Position numbers and translations under genes: made by a program
Shown: piece after piece, positions 7,362 to 15,085 of the stretch
Layout of the letters: every line of letters starts with the position of its first letter
Position numbering within the stretch: the stretch's first letter is position 1
Source of the DNA: Coprosoma sp963660615
GTDB taxonomy: Bacteria > Bacillota_I > Bacilli_A > RF39 > UBA660
Direction: 5' to 3'
Length of the DNA stretch: 51,692 nt
Assembly: GCA_963660615.1 (NCBI GenBank)
Contig: CAVKYE010000008.1
Coordinates: 1-51,692 of the forward strand
The notes under the pieces: model-generated
The model's database searches: none
Seen by the model: the letters and a program-made list of their open reading frames with translations, nothing else
Told to the model about the DNA's origin: nothing

Positions 7362-8777
7362 ATGTATATGCAGATGCCGAATTTGAAGGATGCTAAGGTT
7401 AGAACGAAGATTATGCCTAAGACTAAGGTTTATAAGTTACCTTTGGAATATAAAAGTGTTGGTAAAGGAAAAACTTATTTTATTAGGACTTATGGTTGTC
7501 AGATGAATGAGCATGATTCTGAGAATATTAAGGCTATTTTGGAAGAAATGGGTTTTAAGGAAACTAATATTATGGAAAATGCGGATTTGATTTTACTTAA
7601 TACTTGTGCTATTCGTGAGAATGCTCATAATAAGGTATTTGGTATGGTTGGAAGGATTAAGCATTTAAAGGAAAGTAAGCCTAATATTATTGCTGGATTA
7701 TGTGGTTGTATGGTTCAGGAAGAAAGTGTGGCTAATGAGATTAAGGATAAGTATAAATGGCTAGATATTGTTTTTGGTACACATAATATTGATAATTTGC
7801 CTAATTTGCTTGTTTCTTCTATTCGTGATAATGATCTTCAATTAGAGGTTTTTAGTATTGAGGGTGATATTACTGAAGGCATGCCTGTTAAGAGGGATAG
7901 TAAGTATAAGGCTTGGGTCAATATTATGTATGGTTGTGATAAGTTTTGTACTTATTGTATTGTTCCTTATACTAGGGGTAAGCAAAGAAGTAGAAATCCT
8001 GAAAAAATATTAGAAGAAGTAAGAAATTTAAAGGAAAGTGGATATAAAGAGGTTACTTTATTAGGCCAGAATGTTAATGCGTATGGTAAGGATTTAGATA
8101 GTGATTATGATATGAGTGATTTGCTCGAGGATACGGCTAAAATTGGTATTGATAGGGTTAGGTTTATTACTTCACATCCTTGGGATTTTACGGATAAGAT
8201 GATTGAGGTTATTAAAAAGTACCCTAATGTTATGCCATATATTCATTTGCCTCTTCAATCTGGTAGTGATAGAATTTTGAAGCTTATGGGTAGAAGATAT
8301 ACTAAGGAAAGTTATTTAGAGTTATTTAATAAGCTTAAGGAAATTGATAATGTGGCTATTACAACGGATATTATTGTTGGTTTTCCTGGTGAGACTGAGG
8401 AAGATTTTAATGAGACTTTAGATGTTGTAAATACGTGTAAGTATGATTCGGCTTTTACTTTTATCTTTTCACCTAGAGAAGGTACTCCAGCTGCTAAGAT
8501 GCAGGATGATATACCTTTAGAGGTAAAGGAACAAAGACTATATAAATTAAATGATTTGGTTAATAAGTATGCGAGGGAGAATAATGAGAAGTATCTTGGA
8601 AAAGTTGTTCCAGTTTTACTTGAAAGTGTGAGCGGGAAAAATAAGGATATGCTTGCAGGATATACTGATACGATGAAACTTGTTAATGTTAAAGCACCTT
8701 CTTCGTTGCTTGGTGAAATTGTTGATGTTAAGATTACTGATGTTAAAACTTGGAGTATGGATGGAGAAATAGTTTAG
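7362..8777 (+). CDS. miaB: MiaB, tRNA-2-methylthio-N6-dimethylallyladenosine synthase
   Basis: A 471-residue radical-SAM methylthiotransferase. The N-terminal UPF0004 domain holds three cysteines for the auxiliary [4Fe-4S] cluster (TYGCQMNEHDSE, NTCAIRENA, LCGCM). The radical-SAM core has CDKFCTYCIVPYTRGK (CxxxCxxC), and the C-terminal TRAM-like part includes TDTMKLV and IVDVKITDVKTWSMDG. It adds the methylthio group to i6A37 of tRNAs reading U-starting codons, and its clusters depend on machinery such as the suf operon here. ATG 7362 follows AAAGGAAAG. In Bacillus miaB precedes cotE; here one extra gene lies between them. Confidence 0.96.
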   Translation: MYMQMPNLKDAKVRTKIMPKTKVYKLPLEYKSVGKGKTYFIRTYGCQMNEHDSENIKAILEEMGFKETNIMENADLILLNTCAIRENAHNKVFGMVGRIKHLKESKPNIIAGLCGCMVQEESVANEIKDKYKWLDIVFGTHNIDNLPNLLVSSIRDNDLQLEVFSIEGDITEGMPVKRDSKYKAWVNIMYGCDKFCTYCIVPYTRGKQRSRNPEKILEEVRNLKESGYKEVTLLGQNVNAYGKDLDSDYDMSDLLEDTAKIGIDRVRFITSHPWDFTDKMIEVIKKYPNVMPYIHLPLQSGSDRILKLMGRRYTKESYLELFNKLKEIDNVAITTDIIVGFPGETEEDFNETLDVVNTCKYDSAFTFIFSPREGTPAAKMQDDIPLEVKEQRLYKLNDLVNKYARENNEKYLGKVVPVLLESVSGKNKDMLAGYTDTMKLVNVKAPSSLLGEIVDVKITDVKTWSMDGEIV

Positions 8778-8787
8778 GCTATTTTTT
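8767..8787 (+). terminator. Terminator of miaB, stop codon in the loop
   Basis: AAATAG (8767-8772) / CTATTT (8779-8784) around TTTAGG, whose TAG is the miaB stop codon; followed by T's. Confidence 0.7.
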
Positions 8788-8848
8788 CTTTGATTGTTGA
8801 TAATTTAGTTTAAATTTGGTATCATATTATTAGAAGGTAGGATGTCAT

Positions 8849-9988
8849 ATGGATAAGAAAGTTTTAAACGATAAGGAAGAGAAAGAGATTGTTTCTGATG
8901 TTAAGGAGGCTTTGTCTTTAGCAAAACAAAAAAGTGGCAATATTTTGGATAGGGAAGTGGATGATGTTGTTCTTTTGAATCAAGAAGATATTGATAATAA
9001 GGTTTATAATAAATCTAAGAGTGGTAGAAAGGCTTTGATTATTTCTTTTGTTATTATTTTTGCTATATTTGCTTTTGGTTTATATTTTTATTTATCTAAT
9101 AATCCTAGAACTATTTTTGCGTCTTCTTTCGAAAAATGTTTTAAGGCTTATGAAGAAAGCTTTGATTCTTCTTTAAATATGGCTAGTGGTGTTGTTATAA
9201 GTGATAAAGGAAAGTTTGATTATTCTTTGAATAATTATGATGGTATTTATAAGGCATCTTCTTTGGGAATTTCAATATATTTAGATAAGGGCTATATTTA
9301 TTATAATACAGGTAATGGTTATTATAAGGTTAATGATTATGCACTTCCTTTGACAGCAAATAGTGATGCTGAGGTGTCTTTTTTGAAGGGGTTTTCTAAG
9401 GCGTTTTTGAAGTCTATTTTGTATCAAAAGATAAGTGGTAACAAGCTTGATATTATGATTAACGGAGAAAGTCACAAGACTTATAGAACTTCTTTGGTTA
9501 TTAATGAAAAAAATCGTGATGAGATTTTTACTTCTTTTGGGGATTATTTGAAGAAGGATTCTTCTTTTGTTAAGGTGTATGGTGAGGTTTCTTCGCTTAG
9601 TGATAAGAAGGTTTTATCTTCTATTTCTAAGTTTACTAGTGATTTAAAGAAATATTTTGATGGTTTTAATGAACTTACAATTAGTTTTTATACTGAAGGG
9701 GTTAATGATGTTATTAAAAGCGAATTAGTTTTGGATGATAAGGTATATAGTATTACTAAGTTAGATGAAAATAAATATAAGTATGATTTTAATGATAAGC
9801 ATGGGGAGATTACTTATAATGATGAGGTTATTAGTGTGAGTGGTGATTATAAGGTTACTTTATCTAAGAGCGAGGCTAGTACTTTTAAAAAGGAAATTTT
9901 GAAAGATGATGCATATTCTTTAAAGGATTCTGAAAGGGAAAAGATTTTTATTGGGCTTTTGCCAATATATTTACATTTAAACAGTTAA
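8849..9988 (+). CDS. Single-pass membrane protein of unknown function, large extracellular domain
   Basis: A 379-residue protein with a charged cytoplasmic N-terminus (residues 1-62, many Asp, Glu and Lys), one membrane helix (ALIISFVIIFAIFAFGLYFY, about 63-82) and an outside domain of about 295 residues rich in Ser, Lys, Asp and Tyr. The outside domain has alternating strand patterns (FDYSLNNYDGIYKASS, LGISIYLDKGYIYYN) and appears to repeat a two-part layout, recalling lipoprotein-like beta domains, but I recognise no family. It sits between miaB and cotE with its own terminator. A role in envelope or spore surface assembly is only a guess from position. Confidence 0.75.
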   Translation: MDKKVLNDKEEKEIVSDVKEALSLAKQKSGNILDREVDDVVLLNQEDIDNKVYNKSKSGRKALIISFVIIFAIFAFGLYFYLSNNPRTIFASSFEKCFKAYEESFDSSLNMASGVVISDKGKFDYSLNNYDGIYKASSLGISIYLDKGYIYYNTGNGYYKVNDYALPLTANSDAEVSFLKGFSKAFLKSILYQKISGNKLDIMINGESHKTYRTSLVINEKNRDEIFTSFGDYLKKDSSFVKVYGEVSSLSDKKVLSSISKFTSDLKKYFDGFNELTISFYTEGVNDVIKSELVLDDKVYSITKLDENKYKYDFNDKHGEITYNDEVISVSGDYKVTLSKSEASTFKKEILKDDAYSLKDSEREKIFIGLLPIYLHLNS

Positions 9989-10001
9989 TTACTGTTTTTT
10001 T
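9979..10001 (+). terminator. Terminator with stop codon in the loop
   Basis: AAACAGT (9979-9985), loop TAATT, ACTGTTT (9991-9997) and a T run to 10001. The loop's TAA is the stop codon of the preceding membrane protein gene. Confidence 0.8.
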
Positions 10002-10048
10002 GTACTCTTTTTAGAACTTATGCATATTTTAAAGTGAGGGGTGATATA

Positions 10049-10600
10049 TTGGCTGCATATAAAGAGATTGTTACAAAGGCTATTGTTGGAAAAGGTAAAA
10101 AGCATTTTAAAAATGCCTATACACTTGAAGCTGAGCATACACCAACTACGGTTTTAGGATGTTGGGTTATTAATCATAAGTTTAAAGGGTATAAAAGCGG
10201 CGACAAGATAGGTGTTGATGGTTCTTTTGATATTAATATTTGGTATTCTTATGATAATGATAGTAAGACGGCTGTTATTAATAAGACGATAAATTATAAT
10301 GATTTATTTAATGTTAAAAAGCGTGCTTCTGCTGATTTGTCTGGTGATACGGATATTATTGTAAGGTCGCTTAAGCAACCTAGTTGTTCTGGTGTTAATA
10401 TTAAGGATGGTAAGACGATATCTTTTAATATTGAAAAAGAACTTGGGGTTGAGATTGTTGGTGATCAGAAAATGAAAATTGCGATTGAAGAAGATGAAGA
10501 TCCTTGGGAAGAAATTATTGATGATGTAGATGATGAGGCACTTGATGAAATTGATGAAAAGGTTGATGAGAATTATATTAAAAGTGTTAACAAGGGTTAA
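10049..10600 (+). CDS. cotE: CotE, spore outer-coat morphogenetic protein (TTG start)
   Basis: A 183-residue protein, close to the roughly 180 residues of Bacillus CotE. The conserved core is clear: YKEIVTKAIVGKGKK, then TTVLGCWVINHKFK, then GSFDINIWYSYDNDSKTAV, then SLKQPSC, ending in an acidic tail (EEDEDPWEEIIDDVDDEAL). CotE is recruited to the forespore surface and organises outer coat assembly. The start is TTG 10049 behind GAGGGGTGAT (10036-10045). A CATA-N3-TA -10 like those of mother-cell sigma factors lies at 10023-10031, but the leader would be very short. The miaB-(x)-cotE order matches Bacillus. This is the strongest sporulation marker in the window. Confidence 0.93.
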   Translation: MAAYKEIVTKAIVGKGKKHFKNAYTLEAEHTPTTVLGCWVINHKFKGYKSGDKIGVDGSFDINIWYSYDNDSKTAVINKTINYNDLFNVKKRASADLSGDTDIIVRSLKQPSCSGVNIKDGKTISFNIEKELGVEIVGDQKMKIAIEEDEDPWEEIIDDVDDEALDEIDEKVDENYIKSVNKG

Positions 10601-10609
10601 TACTTTTTT
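10580..10609 (+). terminator. Terminator of cotE
   Basis: AAAAGT (10580-10585) pairs with ACTTTT (10602-10607), with inner TTAA/TTAA pairing and a T run. The cotE TAA lies in the 3' arm. Confidence 0.6.
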
Positions 10610-10626
10610 GTGTTATCCAAAAAGGG

Positions 10627-10655
10627 TTGACAAGCGTTTTTTGTTATGGTAGAAT
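10627..10655 (+). promoter_or_regulatory. Sigma-A promoter of rpsP-khpA
   Basis: -35 TTGACA (10627-10632), 17-base spacer, -10 TAGAAT (10650-10655) preceded by TGG, i.e. an extended -10. The same TTGACA-N17 with TGn before a TAGNAT box is seen at 20240 (greA). Confidence 0.8.
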
Positions 10656-10676
10656 GTGTATGAATGGAGGGATAAT

Positions 10677-10958
10677 ATGGCAGTTAAATTAAGACTTTTG
10701 AGAATGGGAGCTAAGAAAAAACCATTTTATCGTATTGTTGCTGCAGATTCAAGAACTAAAAGAGATGGTAAGTATATCGAACTTGTTGGAACTTATAATC
10801 CAGTTAGTGAACCTGCAGAAATTAAAGTTAACGAAGAGGTTGCTTTAAAATGGCTTTCTGATGGTGCTATTCCAACTGATACTGTTAAAAGTTTGTTTAA
10901 TAAGGCTGGAATTAATGAAAAATTCCATAATTTAAGAAATAAAAAAGAAAGTAAGTAG
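10677..10958 (+). CDS. rpsP: Ribosomal protein bS16
   Basis: A 93-residue small-subunit protein starting MAVKLRLLRMGAKKKPFYRI, the classic bS16 N-terminus, followed by ADSRTKRDGKYIELVGTYNP. It binds 16S rRNA in the body of the 30S subunit. ATG 10677 follows GGAGGGATA. It is cotranscribed with khpA (2-base gap) from a good sigma-A promoter. rimM, trmD and rplS, which often follow this pair, are absent. Confidence 0.98.
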   Translation: MAVKLRLLRMGAKKKPFYRIVAADSRTKRDGKYIELVGTYNPVSEPAEIKVNEEVALKWLSDGAIPTDTVKSLFNKAGINEKFHNLRNKKESK

Positions 10959-10960
10959 TT

Positions 10961-11200
10961 ATGGTAGAACTTACGGAATTTCTTGTTAAGAGTTTGGTTA
11001 AGAATCCAGATTCGGTATCTGTTAAGCAAACTTCTTCATCTTTAGATTCTATTACTATTACGGTTTTGGTTTCTAAGGATGAAATTGGTGCTGTTATTGG
11101 CCGTAATGGTAATGTTGCTAGAGCTATTAGGACTATTGTTAGGGCTAGTAGTTTTATGAATGATGCACCAAAGGTGAATATTGAAATAGACTCTTTTTAG
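10961..11200 (+). CDS. khpA: KhpA (YlqC) KH-domain RNA-binding protein
   Basis: A 79-residue single KH-domain protein. The GxxG RNA-binding loop is IGRNG within GAVIGRNGNVARAIRTIVRA. KhpA pairs with KhpB/EloR and influences cell elongation and RNA metabolism in Firmicutes. Position directly after rpsP is the conserved arrangement. A short AT-rich hairpin overlapping the TAG (ACTC/GAGT) with following T's may end the transcript. Confidence 0.95.
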   Translation: MVELTEFLVKSLVKNPDSVSVKQTSSSLDSITITVLVSKDEIGAVIGRNGNVARAIRTIVRASSFMNDAPKVNIEIDSF

Positions 11201-11263
11201 AGTTTATTTTTTTCTTTACTAAATTTTAAGTTTGTGATATATTTATAATATTGGAGGGATTTT

Positions 11264-11617
11264 ATGAAGAAAGGTTTTACTTTGGTGGAACTTCTTGCGG
11301 TTATTGCTTTGCTTGGTATTATTATGTTTATTACGGTTCCAATTATTACAAGTGTTTTAAGTAGTGCTAAGAGTAGTTTAAATAGTGAACAAGAGGAAAT
11401 GATTGTTATGGCGGCTAGGAATTGGGGAGTTACTAATGCTTCTTCTAATACTAAGGGATATGTTACGATAAAGGAGTTGCAGGCTTCTGGTTATCTGAGT
11501 GATTCTAAGGTTAAAAATTTGGTTAATAAATCTGATCTTAGTTTAAGTAGTAAGGTTTGCATAAAGTATGAAAATAATCAGTATGTGTATACTTATAAAG
11601 GAAATGAGGCGTGTTAG
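11264..11617 (+). CDS. Type IV pilin-like protein (ComGC-like prepilin)
   Basis: A 117-residue prepilin. The N-terminus MKKGFTLVELLAVIALLGII is a class III signal peptide: prepilin peptidase would cut after Gly4 and methylate Phe, with the conserved Glu at mature position 5. The rest of the first helix is hydrophobic (FITVPIITSVL). The small C-terminal domain ends KVCIKYENNQYVYTYKGNEA then C, so a terminal Cys pair may form a disulphide. It is followed one base later by a second pilin, forming a two-gene unit. No assembly ATPase, platform protein or prepilin peptidase is encoded in the window, so whether it serves DNA uptake or adhesion is open. Confidence 0.85.
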   Translation: MKKGFTLVELLAVIALLGIIMFITVPIITSVLSSAKSSLNSEQEEMIVMAARNWGVTNASSNTKGYVTIKELQASGYLSDSKVKNLVNKSDLSLSSKVCIKYENNQYVYTYKGNEAC

Positions 11618-11618
11618 T

Positions 11619-11984
11619 ATGAAGGGATTTACTTTGGTGGAACTTCTTGCGGTTATTGTTATTCTTGGAATTATTTCTGCTATTGTAGCTGCTAATATTA
11701 CGGGGGTTTTTGGTAATTCTAAAACATCTTTATCTGATACTCAAAAAAGTTCTATTCTTTCGGCTGCTAAGAAGTATGTTATTTATAATCAGTCTGGTCT
11801 TCCTTTGGATTCTAATTCAAGTCCTAAGATAATTACTTTGTCTGAGCTTGCTTCGGCTGGTTATATTGATTCTGATACTGTTATTGACCCTAAGACTAAA
11901 AAGGCAATAGATGGATGTGTTGAGGTTAGTTATAATGATGGTACGGAGCAGTATAATTATAAGTTTAAAACGTCGGGATGTTAA
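11619..11984 (+). CDS. Second type IV pilin-like protein
   Basis: A 121-residue prepilin starting MKGFTLVELLAVIVILGIIS, very similar to its upstream neighbour over the signal helix, with Glu at mature position 5. The C-terminal part (ELASAGYIDSDTVIDPKTKK, then a Cys about 16 residues from the end and a terminal Cys) has the layout of Gram-positive pseudopilins in which two cysteines pin the C-terminal loop. ATG 11619 lies one base after the previous stop, so translation is probably coupled. Transcription ends in a strong bidirectional hairpin. Confidence 0.85.
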   Translation: MKGFTLVELLAVIVILGIISAIVAANITGVFGNSKTSLSDTQKSSILSAAKKYVIYNQSGLPLDSNSSPKIITLSELASAGYIDSDTVIDPKTKKAIDGCVEVSYNDGTEQYNYKFKTSGC

Positions 11985-12018
11985 AACCTATACAGCAATT
12001 TGTATAGGTTCTTTTTTT
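11985..12018. terminator. Bidirectional terminator embedded in the 3' end of the YigZ gene
   Basis: A 10-bp perfect stem AACCTATACA (11985-11994) / TGTATAGGTT (12001-12010) with loop GCAATT and a T run. On the minus strand the same bases encode the last residues of YigZ (EPIQIAV and stop), so the hairpin is also coding sequence. Confidence 0.85.
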
Positions 12019-12572
12019 ATATTTTTTATATTTTTTGTTAGGATGTTTTCTATTTTGTTAAAGTTTTCTTCGGTTATTTTAAATGTGTAGGTTATATTTT
12101 CATTGAATTCTTTTTTTATGTCTATATTTCCTATGATGGCATTTATTTTTTTGACATTTTCGTAAGGAAAGGTTATTTTTATTTTGTAGCCTTTTGTGAG
12201 GGTTATTATGTCACTTTTATTTATGGCTTCTTTGGCGGCGTTGCTATAGGCTCTAATTAATCCTCCGGCTCCTAGTTTTATGCCTCCAAAGTATCTTATT
12301 ACGATACATAATGTGTTTTCAAGTTCACTTTTTTTTAATATGTTTAGGATTGGAAGACCGGCTGTTCCTTTAGGTTCACCATCATCTTCACATTTTTGTT
12401 TGTTTGGTAATGTGTAGGCAAAACAGTAGTGGGTTGCTCCATTATATTTTGTCTTGTAGTTGTTTATTTTGTTTTTGATTTCTTCTTCATTATTTACATT
12501 ACATACAATACTAATAAATCTTGATTTATTTATGATTATTTCGTTTTTTGTTTCTTCTTTTATTGATTTCAA
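11988..12572 (-). CDS. yigZ: YigZ / IMPACT family protein (TTG start)
   Basis: A 194-residue protein of the UPF0029/IMPACT family. The core FISIVCNVNNEEE, then HYCFAYTLPN, then EDDGEPKGTAGLPIL, then IRYFGGIKLGAGGLIRAYSN is diagnostic. The C-terminal DUF1949 ferredoxin-like domain follows. Family members are linked to translation-stress regulation and nucleic-acid binding, with no established reaction. The start is TTG 12572 preceded by AAAGGTGATT; the upstream ATG extension is not supported. It is a lone minus-strand gene convergent with the pilin pair. Confidence 0.92.
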   Translation of the reverse strand: MKSIKEETKNEIIINKSRFISIVCNVNNEEEIKNKINNYKTKYNGATHYCFAYTLPNKQKCEDDGEPKGTAGLPILNILKKSELENTLCIVIRYFGGIKLGAGGLIRAYSNAAKEAINKSDIITLTKGYKIKITFPYENVKKINAIIGNIDIKKEFNENITYTFKITEENFNKIENILTKNIKNIKKEPIQIAV

Positions 12573-12673
12573 TTTAATCACCTTTTTTATTATAAGTAAA
12601 AGATTGGAGGAATGCAAGTGAATATATTGATAAATGAAAATAATTAAATTATAATGTTTATGGATGTGATTTT

Positions 12674-14431
12674 ATGATACAAGAAAAACTTAATTTGGTT
12701 CCACATAAACCTGGGTGTTATTTGATGAAAAATGAAGCTGGGGTTATTATTTATGTTGGTAAGGCTAAGGATTTGAAAAATAGGGTTAATTCTTATTTCC
12801 ACTCTTCGCATACGGGTAAGACGGCGAAGCTTGTTAGTGAGATTAGGGATTTTGAGTATATTGTGGTTTCTAGTGAAACTGAGTCTTTGATTTTGGAGAT
12901 TAATTTGATTAAGAAACATGATCCTAAGTATAATATTTTGCTTAGGGATGATAAGACATATCCTTATATTGAACTTACTTGTGAGAAAGTTCCAAGGCTT
13001 CTTGTGGTTAGAAAAGTACATTTAAAGAAGGATAAGACAAGACTTTTTGGCCCTTATCCTAATGTTAATGCGGCTAGGGGTGTGGTTAATTTACTTAATA
13101 GGATATATCCGCTTAGAAAATGTAGTGTTTATAATAAAAGACCTTGTTTGTATTATCATATTGGTCTGTGTTTGGGGTATTGTACTAGAAATGTTTCTTT
13201 GGAAAAAGTTAAATCTATGGAAGATGATATTATAAGGTTTTTAAAGGGCGATCATGAGAGTGTTACGGCTTATCTTACGGAAAGGATGAATAAGGAAAGC
13301 GAACGTCTTAATTTTGAGAAGGCTATGGAATTAAAGGAAATGATTGATTATATTAATGTTACTTTGGTTAAACAAAAGATTGAAATTAACGATGATGTTT
13401 CACGTGATGTTTTTGGTTTTTATAATGATGATAATTATTTGAGTGTGTTTGTTTTCTTTATTAGGAATTCTAAAATTGTTTCACATCATCATACAATTAT
13501 TCCACTTATTGATGATGTGGATGAGGAACTTACGCGTTATATTGCGAAATTTTATGATAAGGCTCTTTTGCCTAAGGAAATTCTTGTTCCTAGTGTGGTT
13601 TCTTTTTCTCTTCTTTCTTCTTATTTGAATGTTTCTGTTAAAATTCCGCTTAGGGGTGTTAAGAAGAAGGTTATTGATATGGCATGTGAGAATGCTTCTA
13701 GGGAGTTATCGGATAAGATTAGTTTACTTCTTAGGGATGAAAAGAGGCAAAGCGAGGCTAATGATGATCTTAGAAAATTACTTGGGATGAAGAGACTTTA
13801 CCGAATTGAGATTTTTGATAATGCTCATTTGTTTGGAACTTATAATGTTTCTGGGATGGTTGTTTTTAAGGATGGAGTTCCTTCTAAGAATGATTATCGT
13901 AAGTATAAGATTTCTATTGATAAGAATGATGATTATGGTACGATGAGAGAGGTTATTTATAGAAGATATTTTAGGGTTCTTAAAGATAATCTTGAAAGGC
14001 CTGATTTGATTATTGTAGATGGAGGCTTAGGTCAGCTTCATGTGGCTAAGGAGGTTTTGGATGGGTTTAATATGGATATTAAGCTTGCTTGTTTGAAAAA
14101 GGATGATAAGCATTCTACTAGTGCTTTGCTTACTATAGATAAAGAGTTTGAAATAGAAAAGCGTAGTGATTTGTTTCATTATTTGGAAAGGATGCAGGAT
14201 GAAGTTCATAATTTTACGATTAATTACCACAAAAATCTTCGTAGTAAGGGTGCTTATGAGAGTATACTTGATAATATAGAGGGTATTGGTGAAAAAAGAA
14301 GGAAGATGCTTCTTAAAAAGTATAAATCTATTTCTGGTATTAAGAGACAGTCGCTTTCTGAACTTGAGACGGTTTTGCCTAAAAATGTGGCGGAAAATTT
14401 GCTTTTAAATTTAAAGGATTTTAATGATTAG
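12674..14431 (+). CDS. uvrC: UvrC, excinuclease ABC subunit C
   Basis: A 585-residue nucleotide-excision-repair nuclease of full length. Order: GIY-YIG domain (GCYLMKNEAGVIIYVGKAKD, residues about 14-33) making the 3' incision; a Cys-rich segment (CSVYNKRPCLYYHIGLCLGY then C); the UVR motif (ERLNFEKAMELKEMIDYI) contacting UvrB; the RNase H-like domain making the 5' incision (IEIFDNAHLFGTYNVSGMVV, IIVDGGLGQLHVA); and C-terminal tandem helix-hairpin-helix motifs (NIEGIGEKRRKMLLKKYKS). It acts with UvrAB at damaged DNA. Preceded by GGATGTGAT. Confidence 0.97.
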   Translation: MIQEKLNLVPHKPGCYLMKNEAGVIIYVGKAKDLKNRVNSYFHSSHTGKTAKLVSEIRDFEYIVVSSETESLILEINLIKKHDPKYNILLRDDKTYPYIELTCEKVPRLLVVRKVHLKKDKTRLFGPYPNVNAARGVVNLLNRIYPLRKCSVYNKRPCLYYHIGLCLGYCTRNVSLEKVKSMEDDIIRFLKGDHESVTAYLTERMNKESERLNFEKAMELKEMIDYINVTLVKQKIEINDDVSRDVFGFYNDDNYLSVFVFFIRNSKIVSHHHTIIPLIDDVDEELTRYIAKFYDKALLPKEILVPSVVSFSLLSSYLNVSVKIPLRGVKKKVIDMACENASRELSDKISLLLRDEKRQSEANDDLRKLLGMKRLYRIEIFDNAHLFGTYNVSGMVVFKDGVPSKNDYRKYKISIDKNDDYGTMREVIYRRYFRVLKDNLERPDLIIVDGGLGQLHVAKEVLDGFNMDIKLACLKKDDKHSTSALLTIDKEFEIEKRSDLFHYLERMQDEVHNFTINYHKNLRSKGAYESILDNIEGIGEKRRKMLLKKYKSISGIKRQSLSELETVLPKNVAENLLLNLKDFND

Positions 14432-14442
14432 TTATTTTAAAG

Positions 14443-14480
14443 GAATGTGAATTTTATAGTATGTATTTACATTCTTTTTA
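14443..14480 (+). terminator. Terminator of uvrC
   Basis: GAATGTGAAT (14443-14452) pairs with ATTTACATTC (14465-14474) with one G-T pair, 12-base loop, then T's. Confidence 0.65.
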
Positions 14481-14521
14481 TTTTTTGGTATAGTTATTAA
14501 GAATAGAAGTGAGGCTTTGGG

Positions 14522-15085
14522 ATGAAAAAGTGTGTTGTTATAATTACTATTTTGATTATTTTTATTTTAGTAGGGGCGTTTTTCTTTTTGAAGGGTTTAG
14601 AAGATGATAAGAAGCAAACGGCTTTAGTGGCTAAGAGGGTAAATAGTAATTATTCTAAGTTTAATGAAAATATTTCTTCTTTTTCTAAGCAAAGGGAGAG
14701 TTTGTATAAAAGTTTGGAAGATACTTATTTGGAGGAGTTTGCTGCAAATTTTGAAACATTTAATAAGCTTATTTCTGATTATGAGAAAATTGTTCTTGAT
14801 TTAGAGGAATCTAGTAAAAATCTTAAGAAGGATTGTAAGTATCGCTTTTCGGATGTGCTTGCGAATAGTAATTGTACTAATTTTAAGGCTAATTATGAAG
14901 CGGCTATGAATTATTATATTACGGATGCTAAGTATTATAATAAACTTGCTAATAAGTATAATTCTTGGGTTAAGAGTAATGGCTATGATTATGGTAAGTT
15001 AGAAAAGGCTAAGTTTGTTGTTTATAAAAAGTATATTGATTTTGATGATGATGGTGAATTTTTTGGAAGTGAGGATGTAAAATGA
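14522..15085 (+). CDS. Membrane-anchored coiled-coil protein, unknown function
   Basis: A 187-residue protein with an N-terminal membrane helix (VVIITILIIFILVGAFFFL, about 5-23) and an outside part predicted to be mostly helical (KQRESLYKSLEDTYLEEFAA, FNKLISDYEKIVLDLEESSK). Two cysteines (KDCKYRF, NSNCTNF) may form a disulphide. There is no lipobox cysteine. The last four bases overlap the start of the next gene (ATGA), so it is translationally coupled to a phosphodiester glycosidase-like protein and may work with it at the cell surface. No family recognised. Confidence 0.75.
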   Translation: MKKCVVIITILIIFILVGAFFFLKGLEDDKKQTALVAKRVNSNYSKFNENISSFSKQRESLYKSLEDTYLEEFAANFETFNKLISDYEKIVLDLEESSKNLKKDCKYRFSDVLANSNCTNFKANYEAAMNYYITDAKYYNKLANKYNSWVKSNGYDYGKLEKAKFVVYKKYIDFDDDGEFFGSEDVK

